Source: Alcanivorax quisquiliarum (GTDB lineage: Bacteria; Pseudomonadota; Gammaproteobacteria; Pseudomonadales; Alcanivoracaceae). From it: a stretch of 64,000 nucleotides of DNA. Numbering within the stretch: position 1 is the first letter of the stretch; each line of letters starts with the position of its first letter. The notes under the pieces are model-generated. The model had not been told where the DNA came from. It searched no databases and saw only the letters and a list, made by a program, of their open reading frames with translations. The stretch lies in assembly GCF_023051175.1 (NCBI RefSeq), contig NZ_JALKII010000001.1:186001-250000 (forward strand). Direction: 5' to 3'. Both the position numbers and the translations under genes were made by a program. Shown piece after piece: positions 25,251 to 37,366 of the stretch.

Positions 25251-26396
25251 TCACTGGCCGTCAAAGGGCTCACGGAGTGCGACGAAATAGCCCTGTTCAA
25301 TCCATTCATGAAGTAATGCCCGTCCATTGGTGTCGAGAAGAGGGTGCAACGTAGCAGCACTGTAGAGACGCCGGCTGGCCAGATAAGTGCCCAGCGGCAT
25401 TGTTTCAAGGGATAACGGCCAGTGCTCGCCGTTGATCCACAGCCCCGTGGCATCCATCACCAGGCGCGTGCTGCCATGCCGCACCAGGCTTGCATGTGGT
25501 GCAGCGCCGCGAATGTGCCCGCTATCCACTTCAAAATCAAGCGCCGACACACGCGGCTCGCTCAGCAATTGACCGATCGCTTGTTGAGTTGCTTTCGAGG
25601 TAATTAACGCAAGCGCCTGTTCACAAAGCCTTTTCGCATCGGTTTCATCCAGGCGGCCCGGCTCGGAGGTCACAGTGCGCCCGATGTCTTGAAACAATTG
25701 CTCCGGCATGTCTGCCAGCGCTTCGTCGGTGATGCGTGCCAGCACCTCGCCCAGATGAGGCGCTCGAAAGCCGACCGACCAGGTTACGCAATCGTCGTCT
25801 TCGGCCACGCCGTAGTGCGCGACGCCAGGCGGGATGTAGAGCACATCGCCCGGCCCGAGCAGATGCTCTTCGAGCACCGGCATGTCCGCCAGCAGCTTCA
25901 GGCTGTCGTGCGGCTGAAGGGCGGTTTGCTCATCGCAGTGCGGGCCGATTTTCCAGCGACGCTGGCCGCTGGCCTGGATCAGAAAGACATCATACTGATC
26001 AAAGTGCGGGCCGACGCTGCCGCCGCGCACGGCGTAGCTGATCATCACATCTTCCAGCCGCCAGCCGGGCAGAAAGGTGAAGCTGTCCAGCAGCAGCGAT
26101 ACGTCCGTGAGGCAGTGATCGACCGATTGCACCAGCAGCGTCCAGTCCTGCTCGGGCAGGGCTTGGAAGTCGGCTTCCGAGAACGGGCCATGGCGCACAG
26201 ACCAGGGGCCGCTGCCGGCGCCTTCGATAATGCGCGATTCCACACATTCTTCCAGCGCCAGCCCGGCCAGCGTGTCAGGATCCGGCCGGGTGAGCCCGCC
26301 GGCCGCACCCCGCGCCAATAGTGGCTTTTGCTGCCAGTAGTCGCGCAGAAACGCTTCCGCCGGCAAAGGCAGGGTGAAGTGCGGCAGGTCTGTCAT
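25251..26396 (-). CDS. roxA: Ribosomal oxygenase, cupin/JmjC fold (RoxA/YcfD type)
   Basis: 381 residues. RoxA hydroxylates an arginine of ribosomal protein uL16 (L16) using Fe(II) and 2-oxoglutarate. Iron ligands are visible as H-x-D in GGSVGPHFDQYDVFL and the distal His in IPPGVAHYG. The N-terminal hallmark FLRDYWQQKPLL is typical, and the C-terminal winged-helix region is full length. The ATG at 26396 (MTDLPHF) is preferred over one 10 codons earlier that would run into purB. It begins 1 base from the purB stop, in one operon. Confidence 0.9.
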   Translation of the reverse strand: MTDLPHFTLPLPAEAFLRDYWQQKPLLARGAAGGLTRPDPDTLAGLALEECVESRIIEGAGSGPWSVRHGPFSEADFQALPEQDWTLLVQSVDHCLTDVSLLLDSFTFLPGWRLEDVMISYAVRGGSVGPHFDQYDVFLIQASGQRRWKIGPHCDEQTALQPHDSLKLLADMPVLEEHLLGPGDVLYIPPGVAHYGVAEDDDCVTWSVGFRAPHLGEVLARITDEALADMPEQLFQDIGRTVTSEPGRLDETDAKRLCEQALALITSKATQQAIGQLLSEPRVSALDFEVDSGHIRGAAPHASLVRHGSTRLVMDATGLWINGEHWPLSLETMPLGTYLASRRLYSAATLHPLLDTNGRALLHEWIEQGYFVALREPFDGQ

Positions 26397-26397
26397 A

Positions 26398-27780
<1,383 letters not shown>

Positions 27781-27861
27781 TCAGGGCGAAATCAGGCGCG
27801 CATGATACATGATTCGGGCGCTGAAGTCGGCGCTGTTAAGTAACGATAAGTTGCTCGAAGT

Positions 27862-28509
27862 CTAGCTTGTAAGATCTTGTTTTATAATTGAATCGAGCGC
27901 CGCCGCGAGTTGTTTGCGACGCAACAGCAGGTGCCAGCGGCGACCGCCGGCCTGATGCCACAGAAAGGCCGCCCGCACACCCGCCAGGAACAGCGCCCGA
28001 ATGCGCGCTGCGTTATCTTCGTTGCGAAGATGCACCGGCTCGCCCTGCACCTTGATACGAAATTTCAAGGTGCCCAGCGTGTCCACATAGACCGCTGCCA
28101 GGCGATGGCAAAACTCGCTGCTGGCCAGATCGCTGAAATGGCCGCGCTGGGCGTCCAGTGCTTCCAGACGGTTGCGCAGTACGCTCATCAGGCTGCTGTC
28201 GCGGCGCAACCGCCCGGACAGATGCACTAGCGCCAGTGCGTAGCCCAGCGCTCGCGCGTTGCCTGGCGTCTTGTCCTGCCTGCCGCTCAGTGCATCGCGC
28301 AGCATCGTCAGGCCGGGCCGCAACGAGGCGACAGATGGAAACACCTCGGCATAGGAAGCGGGTGCCAGGTTCATGGCGCCCTCCAGCAGCACACGGGCCT
28401 GATCTTCCGGGTAGCGGCCGGTGCTGGCGATGCCGTCAGCGAGCATGGCGGCCTGAAACACCGCAGCCAGCGCAAGCGCCTGATGTCGATCGGCGTCGGA
28501 AATGCTCAT
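27862..28509 (-). CDS. hflD: High-frequency lysogenization protein HflD homologue
   Basis: 215 residues. The N-terminus [20 protein letters not shown] and the segment [20 protein letters not shown] are those of HflD, a membrane-associated protein that in E. coli binds the lambda CII activator. The ATG at 28509 overlaps the mnmA stop by 4 bases (ATGA-type coupling); longer frames run into mnmA. Order mnmA-hflD-purB is conserved in gammaproteobacteria. The cellular role is poorly known. Confidence 0.93.
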   Translation of the reverse strand: MSISDADRHQALALAAVFQAAMLADGIASTGRYPEDQARVLLEGAMNLAPASYAEVFPSVASLRPGLTMLRDALSGRQDKTPGNARALGYALALVHLSGRLRRDSSLMSVLRNRLEALDAQRGHFSDLASSEFCHRLAAVYVDTLGTLKFRIKVQGEPVHLRNEDNAARIRALFLAGVRAAFLWHQAGGRRWHLLLRRKQLAAALDSIIKQDLTS

Positions 28510-29615
28510 ATTGTTCTCTCTATGACAGCGCCGCCGAGGCAGCAGGCACCATCGTAAAACACCACGGACTGGCCTGGGGTAACCGCACGCTGCGGGGTCT
28601 CGAACTCTACCTGCAAGCGCCCATCTGCTGTCGGCGTAACCAGGCATGGCTGATCTGGCTGCCGGTAACGTGTCTTGGCCGTCAGTCGACGGGGTGCGGG
28701 CGGGGCAGTGCCAGCGATCCAGTGCGCTGGCCCCGTCTCCAGCGCACGGCTGAGCAGAAGAGGGTGGTCATGGCCTTGCACGGCAATCAGCACGTTGCGC
28801 GCAAGATCCTTGCCGGCCACATACCAGGGCGATTCCGTTGCATCGGCCCGACCGCCGATGCCTAGCCCCTGACGCTGGCCGAGAGTGTAGTACATCAAGC
28901 CGGTATGTTCGCCGATGATATGGCCGTGATCGTCTTCGATCATGCCCGGCTGCGCCGGTAGATAGCGTTGCAGGAAATCGCGAAAACGGCGTTCACCGAT
29001 AAAACAGATGCCGGTGGAATCCTTCTTCTTGTGATTGTCGAAGCCGCACTCGGCGGCGATGCGACGCACCTCGGGCTTGGCCAGATCGCCAAGCGGGAAG
29101 AGGGTACGATTGAATTGCTCACCGCTCACGGCATGCAAAAAGTAGGTCTGATCCTTGTTGCTGTCATGCGCACGCAGCAGCCGTGCCGGCGCGCTGGAAT
29201 GATCCACCTGCGCGTAGTGGCCGGTGGCGATGCCATCGGCACCCAGCGTCAGCGCATGATCCAGAAAAGCACGGAATTTCACTTCCTTGTTGCACAGGAT
29301 ATCCGGGTTCGGCGTACGACCAGCGCCGTATTCGGCAAGAAAGTGCTCGAACACGCGATCCCAGTATTCCGTGGCAAAGTTGGCCGTATGCAGCTCGATC
29401 CCCAGCACACCGGCAACCTGCATGGCATCCAGCAGATCCTCGCGTGCGGTACAGTATTCGGTGCCGTCGTCCTCGTTCCAGTTCTTCATGAACAGGCCCT
29501 CGACGCGGTAGCCCGCTTGTAGCAGGCGCCAGGCTGCCACGGATGAATCAACACCGCCGGACATTCCGACGATGATGCGCGTCTCCTCGGGCGGCTTGTT
29601 CAGCGGGTGCGTCAT
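28506..29615 (-). CDS. mnmA: tRNA-specific 2-thiouridylase MnmA
   Basis: 369 residues. It adds sulfur to U34 of tRNA-Lys, -Glu and -Gln, taking sulfur from the Tus relay, of which tusBCD are at 46.8-47.9 kb. The PP-loop [16 protein letters not shown], the catalytic cysteines in [12 protein letters not shown] and [11 protein letters not shown], and the [11 protein letters not shown] segment are present. The ATG at 29615 is used; a GTG three codons earlier is possible. Confidence 0.97.
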   Translation of the reverse strand: MTHPLNKPPEETRIIVGMSGGVDSSVAAWRLLQAGYRVEGLFMKNWNEDDGTEYCTAREDLLDAMQVAGVLGIELHTANFATEYWDRVFEHFLAEYGAGRTPNPDILCNKEVKFRAFLDHALTLGADGIATGHYAQVDHSSAPARLLRAHDSNKDQTYFLHAVSGEQFNRTLFPLGDLAKPEVRRIAAECGFDNHKKKDSTGICFIGERRFRDFLQRYLPAQPGMIEDDHGHIIGEHTGLMYYTLGQRQGLGIGGRADATESPWYVAGKDLARNVLIAVQGHDHPLLLSRALETGPAHWIAGTAPPAPRRLTAKTRYRQPDQPCLVTPTADGRLQVEFETPQRAVTPGQSVVFYDGACCLGGAVIERTI

Positions 29616-29695
29616 GGGCCTCACTTTGCGTAACGTCAGCTGGCAGACAATTCAGGCCGCGCTTTCGGGGCGGCGGTGCAGGAAATGGGGGCGGC

Positions 29696-30163
29696 CTAGC
29701 CTCTTTGCAATGGCCAGGGGTGCTCGTAGATCACATCCAGGGGCAGGCGCCGCCCGCTCAGATAATCGTCCACACAGCGCATCACCAGCGGACTGCGGTG
29801 CTCTTCGAGGCGTTCGCGCAGCTCGTCAGGTGTCAGCCACAGCGCCTCTTCGATCCCGGTATCCAGTTTCTGGCCCGGATCATGTTTGATCGCTTCGGCA
29901 ATAAAGCAGTAGCGATGGTAGACGCCGGCCCCATGGCCGGGCTGATAAACATACATCCCCAGCAGGCCCGTCACGTCGACTTGCCAGGCGGTTTCTTCCA
30001 GCGTTTCCCGAAACGCAGCTTGCACCAGGCGCTCGCCTTCCTCGGCGTGCCCAGCGGGCTGATTCAGAACCTGCATGCCATCCGCAAGTTCGCGAACTAC
30101 CAGGAAGCGGCCATCCCGCTCGACAATGGTGGCCACCGTAATATGTGGCTGAAAACTGTTCAT
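29696..30163 (-). CDS. nudJ: NUDIX hydrolase (NudJ-like)
   Basis: 155 residues. The Nudix box is visible from G38 (GHAEEGERLVQAAFRETLEE), followed by TAW instead of the usual xGU. NudJ acts on thiamine pyrophosphate precursors and nucleoside di- and triphosphates. It is preceded by rluE and followed by mnmA, as in E. coli rluE-nudJ-mnmA. The long in-frame extension upstream to 30619 is an antisense shadow of rluE and not coding. Confidence 0.9.
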   Translation of the reverse strand: MNSFQPHITVATIVERDGRFLVVRELADGMQVLNQPAGHAEEGERLVQAAFRETLEETAWQVDVTGLLGMYVYQPGHGAGVYHRYCFIAEAIKHDPGQKLDTGIEEALWLTPDELRERLEEHRSPLVMRCVDDYLSGRRLPLDVIYEHPWPLQRG

Positions 30164-30371
30164 CTGGGCTCGTGCGCCTCCTCTATAGCAGTGCCGTAAC
30201 CGCCGGGCATGGTACATCAGGCCCCTGTTTTTCAACAGCTTGACGCCGCAGAGGGCCGTCGCTGGCGGGGTTGTCCGCTGCACCGCCAGACGAAAATACG
30301 CTGTTTGCCGGCGTGCTGGCGAGCGCAGCGCTGATGAAAGCATTGAAGATGGGGCGCCGCACCTGACGCAA

Positions 30372-31154
30372 CTATCGCGCCCGCTTGGGCCGGCGCGCTC
30401 CCGGTGGCAAGGCGTCGCGCTTTGCTCCGGCATCGCGCGCCCGCCGCCCCGGCCCGGCGCTGGCCTGTGCCGATGTTGCCGGTGCGTGATGCGTTGCCTT
30501 GCCGCGCCTCGCTTTATCCTGGCTGTCCCTGCTACCTCTGCTATCGCGGCCATTGCGACTGCCGCCGGGCGGCCTGGCGCCGGGGTGGCTCTCGCGGTGG
30601 GGGATTTCCTCTTGCGCAACGACTATTTCACGGTATTCGCCGGGGGCGAGGCCAGCCAGGGTCCAGTCACCTATCTGCCAGCGCACCAGCCGCAGGGTGG
30701 GGTGGCCGATGGCGGCCGTCATTCGGCGCACCTGGCGGTTGCGGCCCTCACTGATCACCAGCTTCAGCCAGCAATCAGCAACGGTCTTGCGCTCGCGCAC
30801 CGGTGGATGGCGGGGCCAGAGCGCTGGCGCTGGGATGAGCTCAGCTTCTGCCGGGCGGGTGAGGCCGTCCTTGAGTGCCACACCCCGGCGCAGTTGTTGC
30901 AGCCGCGCCTCCGTGGGAATTCCCTCGACTTGCACCAGATAGGTTTTCGGCAGTCGGAACCGTGGCGAACTGATACGGGCTTGCAGAGGGCCGTCGTCGG
31001 TGAGCAGTAATAACCCCTCGGAATCCCAGTCGAGCCTGCCGGCCGGGTAGACGCCCGGCACCGGCACATGATCGGCCAGGGTGGCGCGCCCGCTGCTGTC
31101 GGTAAATTGCGACAACACCCTGAATGGCTTGTTAAGAAGGATCAGTCGTGCCAT
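30372..31154 (-). CDS. rluE: 23S rRNA pseudouridine synthase (RluE family)
   Basis: 260 residues. The catalytic motif is [14 protein letters not shown], with the essential aspartate D in [16 protein letters not shown] closes the catalytic fold. The E. coli enzyme modifies U2457 of 23S rRNA. The C-terminal 75 residues are an Arg/Pro/Gly-rich basic tail that E. coli RluE lacks. The start at 31154 ([11 protein letters not shown]) lies in the icd promoter region, divergent from icd as in E. coli. Confidence 0.92.
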   Translation of the reverse strand: MARLILLNKPFRVLSQFTDSSGRATLADHVPVPGVYPAGRLDWDSEGLLLLTDDGPLQARISSPRFRLPKTYLVQVEGIPTEARLQQLRRGVALKDGLTRPAEAELIPAPALWPRHPPVRERKTVADCWLKLVISEGRNRQVRRMTAAIGHPTLRLVRWQIGDWTLAGLAPGEYREIVVAQEEIPHRESHPGARPPGGSRNGRDSRGSRDSQDKARRGKATHHAPATSAQASAGPGRRARDAGAKRDALPPGARRPKRAR

Positions 31155-31286
31155 ATAAGCCCCGCTGCGGCCAATCGGGTTGCCATTTCCCCTGTCGATG
31201 CGCGTGCATGTGCGTGCAGGTGAGGGATAGGCAAAGCCTTTTGTTACGACGGCCATTGAAAAGATCAGGAAACTATGCCGCGCTGA

Positions 31287-31295
31287 TGCTATAAT
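31287..31295 (+). promoter_or_regulatory. Extended -10 promoter of icd
   Basis: TGCTATAAT is an extended -10 element (TGn followed by the consensus TATAAT) about 48 bases upstream of the icd start. No -35 hexamer is needed at such promoters, and none stands out. Confidence 0.6.
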
Positions 31296-31342
31296 CGCGC
31301 CACCCAAGAAAATAGTACGATTTTTCCAGAGGGAGTAGTTAA

Positions 31343-32602
31343 ATGGGATACCAAAAGATCGTGGTTCCGGCAGACGGCGACAAAATCACCGTTAATGCGG
31401 ACCTATCCCTTAATGTCCCCAACCATCCTGTCATTCCTTATATCGAGGGCGACGGTATTGGTGTGGACATCACGCCGGTCATGATCGACGTGGTCAATGC
31501 AGCAGTAGAAAAAGCTTACGGCACCAAACGCGCCATCACCTGGATGGAGATTTACGCTGGCGAAAAAGCCACTCGAGTCTACGGGCCGGATGTGTGGCTG
31601 CCCGAAGAAACCCTCGAGGCCATGCGGGAGTTCACCGTCGGCATCAAGGGCCCGCTGACCACCCCGGTGGGCGGCGGCATTCGTTCCCTGAACGTCGCAC
31701 TGCGTCAGGAGCTCGATCTTTACACCTGTATGCGCCCGGTACGCTGGTTCCCCGGTGTGCCCAGCCCGGTGACACACCCGGAGCTGACGGATATGGTGAT
31801 TTTCCGTGAAAACTCGGAAGACATCTACGCCGGGATCGAGTGGGCGGCAGACAGCCCGGAAGCCACCCGGCTGATCCGGTTCCTGCGTGAAGAAATGGGT
31901 GTCACCCAGATCCGCTTCCCGGAAGGCTGCGGCATCGGTATCAAACCGGTGTCCCGCGAGGGCACGCAACGTCTGGTGCGCAAGGCGATCCAGTACGCGA
32001 TCGACAACGACAAAGACTCTGTGACCCTGGTTCACAAGGGTAACATCATGAAGTTCACCGAAGGCGCGTTCAAGGACTGGGGCTATGAACTGGCCCGCGA
32101 GCGCTTCGGTGCGGAGCTGCTGGATGGCGGCCCCTGGCTGAAGATGAAAAACCCGCGCACTGGCCGCGAAATCATCATCAAGGACGTGATTGCCGATGCC
32201 TTCCTGCAACAGATTCTGATGCGCCCGGCTGAATACAGCGTCATCGCGACGCTGAACCTCAACGGTGACTACATTTCCGATGCCCTGGCAGCGGAAGTGG
32301 GCGGTATCGGTATCGCACCGGGCGCCAACATCGGCGGCTCTGTTGCGCTGTTCGAGGCTACCCACGGTACGGCGCCGAAATACGCCGGTCAGGACAAGGT
32401 AAACCCTGGCTCACTGATACTGTCCGCTGAAATGATGCTCCGTCACATGGGCTGGAACGAAGCGGCAGACCTCATCATCCAGGGCGTGGAAGGCGCCATC
32501 GCTGCGAAAACGGTTACTTACGACTTCGAGCGCCTGATGCCTGACGCAACCTTGCTGAAATGCTCCGAGTTCGGCGACGCTATCGTCAAGCACATGGACT
32601 GA
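31343..32602 (+). CDS. icd: Isocitrate dehydrogenase (NADP)
   Basis: 419 residues, near the 416 of E. coli. It oxidatively decarboxylates isocitrate to 2-oxoglutarate. The phosphorylatable serine loop [15 protein letters not shown], the catalytic region [19 protein letters not shown] and the NADP-binding [19 protein letters not shown] are present. The serine in RENSED is the site controlled by AceK in organisms with a glyoxylate bypass, which glcB at 20 kb suggests here. A ribosome site AGGGAG precedes the start. Confidence 0.98.
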   Translation: MGYQKIVVPADGDKITVNADLSLNVPNHPVIPYIEGDGIGVDITPVMIDVVNAAVEKAYGTKRAITWMEIYAGEKATRVYGPDVWLPEETLEAMREFTVGIKGPLTTPVGGGIRSLNVALRQELDLYTCMRPVRWFPGVPSPVTHPELTDMVIFRENSEDIYAGIEWAADSPEATRLIRFLREEMGVTQIRFPEGCGIGIKPVSREGTQRLVRKAIQYAIDNDKDSVTLVHKGNIMKFTEGAFKDWGYELARERFGAELLDGGPWLKMKNPRTGREIIIKDVIADAFLQQILMRPAEYSVIATLNLNGDYISDALAAEVGGIGIAPGANIGGSVALFEATHGTAPKYAGQDKVNPGSLILSAEMMLRHMGWNEAADLIIQGVEGAIAAKTVTYDFERLMPDATLLKCSEFGDAIVKHMD

Positions 32603-32604
32603 CG

Positions 32605-32892
32605 CTAGTGTTCGGTAACTGGCGCGGTGGTACGAGCCGCCGCGCTGGAAGCCGCATGCTCTGCCGGGGTTTCCGGTGCAACACTCCCGCCTGCAGGGCG
32701 CAGGTTGACGGCATGGTAGCCCTTGTTGGCCTGTTGCAATTCATATTCCACTGGTTGGCCCGCCTTGAGACTGCGGTAACCATCCATCTGAATGTAGGAA
32801 TAATGCACGAACAGATCTTCACCGCCGGCATCAGGGCGGATGAAGCCATACCCTTTGGCATTATTGAACCATTTGACCTTTCCGGTAGCCAT
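32605..32892 (-). CDS. cspD: Cold-shock-domain protein (CspD-like)
   Basis: 95 residues. RNP1 (KGYGFI) and RNP2 (DLFVHYSYI) of an OB-fold nucleic-acid binder are clear, preceded by GKVKWFNNAKGYGFI. A C-terminal Ala/Thr/Pro tail of about 25 residues is typical for CspD, the stationary-phase replication inhibitor of E. coli. The position divergent from clpS is the conserved cspD site. It is convergent with icd, with only 2 bases between their stops. Confidence 0.92.
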   Translation of the reverse strand: MATGKVKWFNNAKGYGFIRPDAGGEDLFVHYSYIQMDGYRSLKAGQPVEYELQQANKGYHAVNLRPAGGSVAPETPAEHAASSAAARTTAPVTEH

Positions 32893-33222
32893 GGTGCTTC
32901 CCTCTGCCTCTCCGATGGCTGAATTGTTTGTTGTTATGATTCAGGCTCGCGCCGCCTGGGTTAGAATGACACTCAGGCACATCGCACGATGCCGTACAAC
33001 TTTTAATCAACCCCGGCAGACTGTCAAGGGCCGCAGTGCGAAGATGGCGCCAGGGGCGCACAAAAGCGTCCTCTTGCCTGATTCCAAGGTGGCATGGCGA
33101 TATCGCTGTAGCAGTGCGGTAATTCAGGGTTGATTCTGGCAGGGATTGAAAAAGCCTTCATGATTCACCATATCTCCATTGCCTGTGACGCATTGCAGGT
33201 ATACAAACAAATTGAGAGCAGC
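32893..33222. promoter_or_regulatory. cspD/clpS divergent promoter region
   Basis: A 330-bp spacer between divergent cspD and clpS. The clpS frame is open back to 33130 but has no family sequence before MNWHVIR. Both promoters must lie here; no strong consensus pair was found. Confidence 0.45.
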
Positions 33223-33582
33223 ATGAACTGGCACGTTATCCGACAGGCAGGCTCACCACCGGATGGATCACCGGAAGACCCGGATCGGCAGGGCGACCTG
33301 GCGGTGGAAGAAGCTCGCCCGAAACTGAAACGCCCATCGATGTATAAAGTGGTCATGCTGAATGACGACTACACGCCGATGGATTTTGTGGTAGAGGTGT
33401 TGGAAGTCTTTTTTGCCATGGACCGCGAAAAAGCGACGCGTGTCATGCTGACTGTTCACACCGAGGGCAAGGCGGTTTGCGGCGTATTCAGCCGCGATGT
33501 CGCAGAAACCAAGGCCGCTCAGGTGGTGGACTATGCCCGTGAGCACCAGCATCCTTTGATGTGTCTGGTGGAACGGGCCTGA
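33223..33582 (+). CDS. clpS: ATP-dependent Clp protease adaptor ClpS
   Basis: 119 residues. ClpS delivers N-degron proteins (with N-terminal Leu, Phe, Trp, Tyr) to ClpAP. The N-degron pocket motif [20 protein letters not shown] and the [14 protein letters not shown] tail are complete. Start chosen at ATG 33223, giving the common length. It is followed by clpA after 126 bases, and the N-terminal-tag enzymes aat and bpt are 3 kb away. Confidence 0.96.
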   Translation: MNWHVIRQAGSPPDGSPEDPDRQGDLAVEEARPKLKRPSMYKVVMLNDDYTPMDFVVEVLEVFFAMDREKATRVMLTVHTEGKAVCGVFSRDVAETKAAQVVDYAREHQHPLMCLVERA

Positions 33583-33708
33583 ACTGAAAAGGTCCAATGT
33601 ACGTGGGGTGGCAGACTGCCGCCCGGTGAGGGGGTTACGGGGCACAACCTTGTTATCCTGCCTTGACCGGAAAGCGGACGCATCACACGCAGCCAAGTGA
33701 GGTGAGCC

Positions 33709-35982
33709 ATGCTCAGCAGAGAACTGGAACTGACCCTGAACGAAGCGTTCCGCCATGCCCGCACACACCGCCATGAATTCATGACGGTGGAGCATTTATT
33801 GCTGGCATTGCTGGATAACCAGGCTGCTGTCGAAGTGCTCGAATCCTGCGGAGCAGATCTGGTGGAGTTGCGCGAGGCGCTTGATCGCTTCATCGATGAC
33901 ACCACGCCACTGATTCCCGAGGACGATCCAGAGCGTGATACCCAGCCGACACTCGGCTTTCAGCGCGTGTTGCAGCGCGCTGTGTTTCATGTGCAATCGT
34001 CCGGCAAGCGCGAAGTGACAGGCGCCAATGTGCTGGTCGCCATTTTCAGCGAACAGGAAAGCCAGGCGGTTTATCTGCTGCGCGCGCAGAATATCAACCG
34101 TGTCGATGTGGTGAATTTCATCAGCCACGGTATTTCTCGTATTCACGAAGGCGAAGAAACAGAGCGCCCGCAGGAAGCCTCCGAAGACGGAGCGGAAGCA
34201 GGCGCCGGCAGTGCGCTGGAGCAGTACACCACCAATCTCAACGAGCTGGCGCGTCAGGATCGGATTGATCCGCTGGTGGGCCGCGCCTTCGAGATCGAAC
34301 GGGCCGCCCAGATTTTGTGCCGGCGCCGGAAAAACAACCCGCTGCTCGTGGGCGAACCTGGCGTCGGCAAGACGGCCATCGCCGAAGGGCTGGCCTGGAT
34401 GATCGTGGAAGGCCGGGTGCCGGAGCCGCTCGCGGAATCGGTGGTTTATTCGCTCGACATGGGTGCGTTGCTCGCCGGCACCAAATATCGCGGCGATTTT
34501 GAAAAACGCTTCAAGGCGCTGTTGGGTGAGCTGAAAAAACAGCCGACGGCGATTTTGTTCATCGACGAGATTCACACCATCATCGGCGCTGGTGCGGCCT
34601 CGGGTGGCGTCATGGATGCCTCGAACCTGCTCAAGCCGGTGCTGGCGTCCGGCGAGATCAAGTGCATGGGCTCGACCACGTTTCAGGAGTACCGCGGTAT
34701 TTTTGAAAAGGATCGGGCGCTGTCACGGCGCTTTCAGAAGATTGATGTGGTGGAGCCATCGGTTGATGAGACGGTCGGGATTCTGCGCGGCCTGAAAAAG
34801 CGCTTCGAGGCACACCATAGCGTGGAATACACGGACGAAGCCCTGCGCAGCGCGGCAGAGCTCTCCGCACGCTATATCAACGACCGTCACCTGCCCGACA
34901 AGGCAATTGATGTCATCGACGAGGTCGGCGCGTGGCAGCGCTTGCGACCGGAGGGCGAGCGCAGCACCATTATCGATGTGGCCGATGTGGAGGCCATGGT
35001 GGCGAAAATTGCACGCATCCCGCCAAAATCTGTGTCGCAATCTGACAAGGAGCTGCTGCGCAATCTCGAACGCGATCTGAAGATGACAGTGTTTGGTCAG
35101 GATCAGGCGATCGAAGCGCTTTCAGCCGCGATCAAACTCTCCCGTGCGGGCCTCAAGGCCGCCGACAAGCCGGTGGGCAGCTTCATGTTTGCCGGGCCAA
35201 CGGGGGTTGGCAAAACCGAAGTCAGCCGTCAGCTGGCCCGCGCCTTGGGCGTGGAACTGGTGCGCTTCGATATGTCGGAGTACATGGAGCGGCACACCGT
35301 AAGCCGGCTGATCGGCGCACCGCCCGGCTATGTTGGTTTCGATCAGGGCGGCTTGCTGACCGAAGCGATCACCAAGACGCCGCACTGTGTGCTGTTGCTG
35401 GATGAAATCGAAAAGGCGCACCCGGAAGTCTTCAACCTGCTGTTGCAGGTGATGGATCACGCCACACTGACGGACAACAACGGCCGCAAGGCGGATTTCC
35501 GTAACGTGATTCTGATCATGACCACCAACGCCGGCGCGGAGCTGCTTAATCGCGCCTCGATCGGCTTTACCCGCCAGGATCACGCCACGGACGGCATGGA
35601 GGCGCTGAAGAAAATGTTCACGCCGGAATTCCGCAACCGGCTGGATGCCATTATCCAGTTCGGTCCGCTTGATCCGCACACCATTCTCGGTGTGGTGGAC
35701 AAGTTCCTCACGGAGCTACAGGCGCAGCTGGACGAGCGCGGCGTGACCTTGCAAGTGGATGACGCGGCGCGCGCCTGGCTGGCCGAGCACGGGTACGACC
35801 GGGACATGGGCGCCCGCCCGATGGCCAGGCTGATCCAGGATCAGCTGAAGAAGCCGCTGGCAGAAAAACTGTTGTTCGGCGAGCTGGCAGAGCAGGGCGG
35901 TCGGGTGCAGGTGACGGTGCGTGACAACACACTGCACCTGGAGGCGGAAGAAACGGAGGCTGCCGCTGCCACCGGCGCGTGA
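33709..35982 (+). CDS. clpA: ATP-dependent Clp protease ATPase subunit ClpA
   Basis: 757 residues (E. coli 758). It unfolds ClpS-borne and other substrates for ClpP. The N-domain ([20 protein letters not shown]) is intact; the first AAA+ module has Walker [18 protein letters not shown] and Walker B FIDEIH; the second has [30 protein letters not shown] and the ClpP-loop region. ClpP itself is not in the window. A terminator follows. Confidence 0.98.
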   Translation: MLSRELELTLNEAFRHARTHRHEFMTVEHLLLALLDNQAAVEVLESCGADLVELREALDRFIDDTTPLIPEDDPERDTQPTLGFQRVLQRAVFHVQSSGKREVTGANVLVAIFSEQESQAVYLLRAQNINRVDVVNFISHGISRIHEGEETERPQEASEDGAEAGAGSALEQYTTNLNELARQDRIDPLVGRAFEIERAAQILCRRRKNNPLLVGEPGVGKTAIAEGLAWMIVEGRVPEPLAESVVYSLDMGALLAGTKYRGDFEKRFKALLGELKKQPTAILFIDEIHTIIGAGAASGGVMDASNLLKPVLASGEIKCMGSTTFQEYRGIFEKDRALSRRFQKIDVVEPSVDETVGILRGLKKRFEAHHSVEYTDEALRSAAELSARYINDRHLPDKAIDVIDEVGAWQRLRPEGERSTIIDVADVEAMVAKIARIPPKSVSQSDKELLRNLERDLKMTVFGQDQAIEALSAAIKLSRAGLKAADKPVGSFMFAGPTGVGKTEVSRQLARALGVELVRFDMSEYMERHTVSRLIGAPPGYVGFDQGGLLTEAITKTPHCVLLLDEIEKAHPEVFNLLLQVMDHATLTDNNGRKADFRNVILIMTTNAGAELLNRASIGFTRQDHATDGMEALKKMFTPEFRNRLDAIIQFGPLDPHTILGVVDKFLTELQAQLDERGVTLQVDDAARAWLAEHGYDRDMGARPMARLIQDQLKKPLAEKLLFGELAEQGGRVQVTVRDNTLHLEAEETEAAAATGA

Positions 35983-36005
35983 TGAGAGGCCTGGGTAACA
36001 CCATC

Positions 36006-36036
36006 AAAACCCCGGATGTGAATCCGGGGTTTTTTG
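36006..36036 (+). terminator. Intrinsic terminator of clpA
   Basis: A 12-base-pair stem AAAACCCCGGAT / ATCCGGGGTTTT with the loop GTGA and further T, 23 bases after the clpA stop. Confidence 0.93.
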
Positions 36037-36261
36037 TTCATCACCTATTTCCGAGGCGCCTTTATGGGTGAATTCGTACTTTTGAGCCAGGACTCCATGA
36101 GTTAAGGAGCATTCCATGAGCACGCTGCTCCGCCAGCATTCCGTTGTTCAGGTGCGTGTAAAAAACGAAAAGCGCGTCAGAGCCGATCACCGTGAATGTC
36201 GGGCGGCCAGTCGAGGCGGAGGAGAGTGTTGGCCCGCGGCCGGAGCCGCGAGCGGCAATGA

Positions 36262-36480
36262 TTACTTCATGCGGAAAGTAATACGGCCTTTGCTCAGGTC
36301 ATAGGGAGACATCTCCACCTTGACCCGGTCGCCTGTCAGGATGCGGATATAGTGCTTGCGCATCTTGCCCGAGATATGGGCAATGATTTCATGCCCGTTG
36401 TCCAGACGGACACGGAACATAGTGTTGGGCAGGGTGTCGACCACCACGCCTTCGAGTTCAATCTGCTCTTCTTTGGCCAT
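36262..36480 (-). CDS. infA: Translation initiation factor IF-1
   Basis: 72 residues, the same length as E. coli IF-1. The OB-fold protein sits in the 30S A site during initiation; it reads [20 protein letters not shown] at its start. The ATG at 36480 is used; a longer frame to 36549 has no family residues. It is the last gene of the aat-bpt-infA minus-strand run and lies next to clpA, as in E. coli. Confidence 0.98.
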   Translation of the reverse strand: MAKEEQIELEGVVVDTLPNTMFRVRLDNGHEIIAHISGKMRKHYIRILTGDRVKVEMSPYDLSKGRITFRMK

Positions 36481-36591
36481 GCAATTTCGCCATGCAATCA
36501 ATAAAATCCGGGAATTACGTACTTCAAGGAAGGCGCAATTGTGCCGCAAACCGGCGGGAGCTGCAAAGCCTTTGCGGGGCGCCGCGCCGGT

Positions 36592-37308
36592 TCAGCGTTC
36601 CGGGAGGGCCTGCCAGCGCTCGTCCAGCAATAGTTCCAGTGGCTGGAAATCCTCCTTGTAGCGCATCTTGCGGCAGCGCTGTATCCAGTAACCGAGATAG
36701 ACATAAGGCAACCCCTGCTGCCGGCAATATTCGATCTGCCACAGGACGGCGAGGGTGCCCAAAGCCAGCTCCGTACGTGCCGGATCGTAAAAGGTGTAGA
36801 CGGCAGACAAGCCGTCGGCCAGCACATCCACCACGGCCACCGCCAGCAAGCGGCCATCGGCATCGCGAAAGCAACAGAAGCGGGTGTCGCTCCAGCTCGA
36901 CATCAAAAAGCTGGCAAACTGTTCCTGTGTCGGCGGGAACATGTCGCCATCGCCGTGCCGGAGCTCAATATAGCGGCTGTAAAGCTGATACAGCTCGTTG
37001 GTGAACACCGGCCGGATCATCTCCACCTGAATATCGGCGTTGCGGTTCAGAACGCGCCGCTGGCTCCGGCGCGGTTGAAAATCCTCTACGCGCACGCGTG
37101 CCGGGATGCACGCCTGGCAGCTGTCACAATGAGGCCGATAGAGGTAATCACCACTGCGCCGAAACCCGATGCGGGTCAGCTCTTCGTACAGCTTCGGCGT
37201 GATGCTCGCCTTGGGGTCGACAAACAGCGTGGTTGCCTGATGCTCCTCAAGATAACTGCAAGCATGGGCCGGCGTGCTGAAAAAGCGCAGTGTGGCTAGG
37301 TTGCTCAT
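36592..37308 (-). CDS. bpt: Aspartate/glutamate leucyltransferase (Bpt/ATE-like)
   Basis: 238 residues. The enzyme attaches Leu from Leu-tRNA to proteins with N-terminal Asp or Glu, making ClpS substrates. The N-terminal cysteine cluster PHCDSCQACIPARVRVEDF, the RSQRRVLNRN segment and the late GYWIQRCRKMRYK motif are those of ATE-type transferases. The start at 37308 (MSNLATLRFF) is the normal N-terminus. It lies 58 bases downstream of aat, in the same direction. Confidence 0.95.
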   Translation of the reverse strand: MSNLATLRFFSTPAHACSYLEEHQATTLFVDPKASITPKLYEELTRIGFRRSGDYLYRPHCDSCQACIPARVRVEDFQPRRSQRRVLNRNADIQVEMIRPVFTNELYQLYSRYIELRHGDGDMFPPTQEQFASFLMSSWSDTRFCCFRDADGRLLAVAVVDVLADGLSAVYTFYDPARTELALGTLAVLWQIEYCRQQGLPYVYLGYWIQRCRKMRYKEDFQPLELLLDERWQALPER

Positions 37309-37366
37309 AGCGGCTGGCAAGAATGTGTCAATCGGCTGCGCACCATCTGGTGGCAGAAAACCATCA

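Noticed and set aside
36116-36304. A 62-codon frame after the clpA terminator with a good ribosome site (AAGGAG at 36104-36109)
   Set aside because: The last third is antisense to infA, and the composition gives no recognisable protein. The ribosome site alone does not carry the call.
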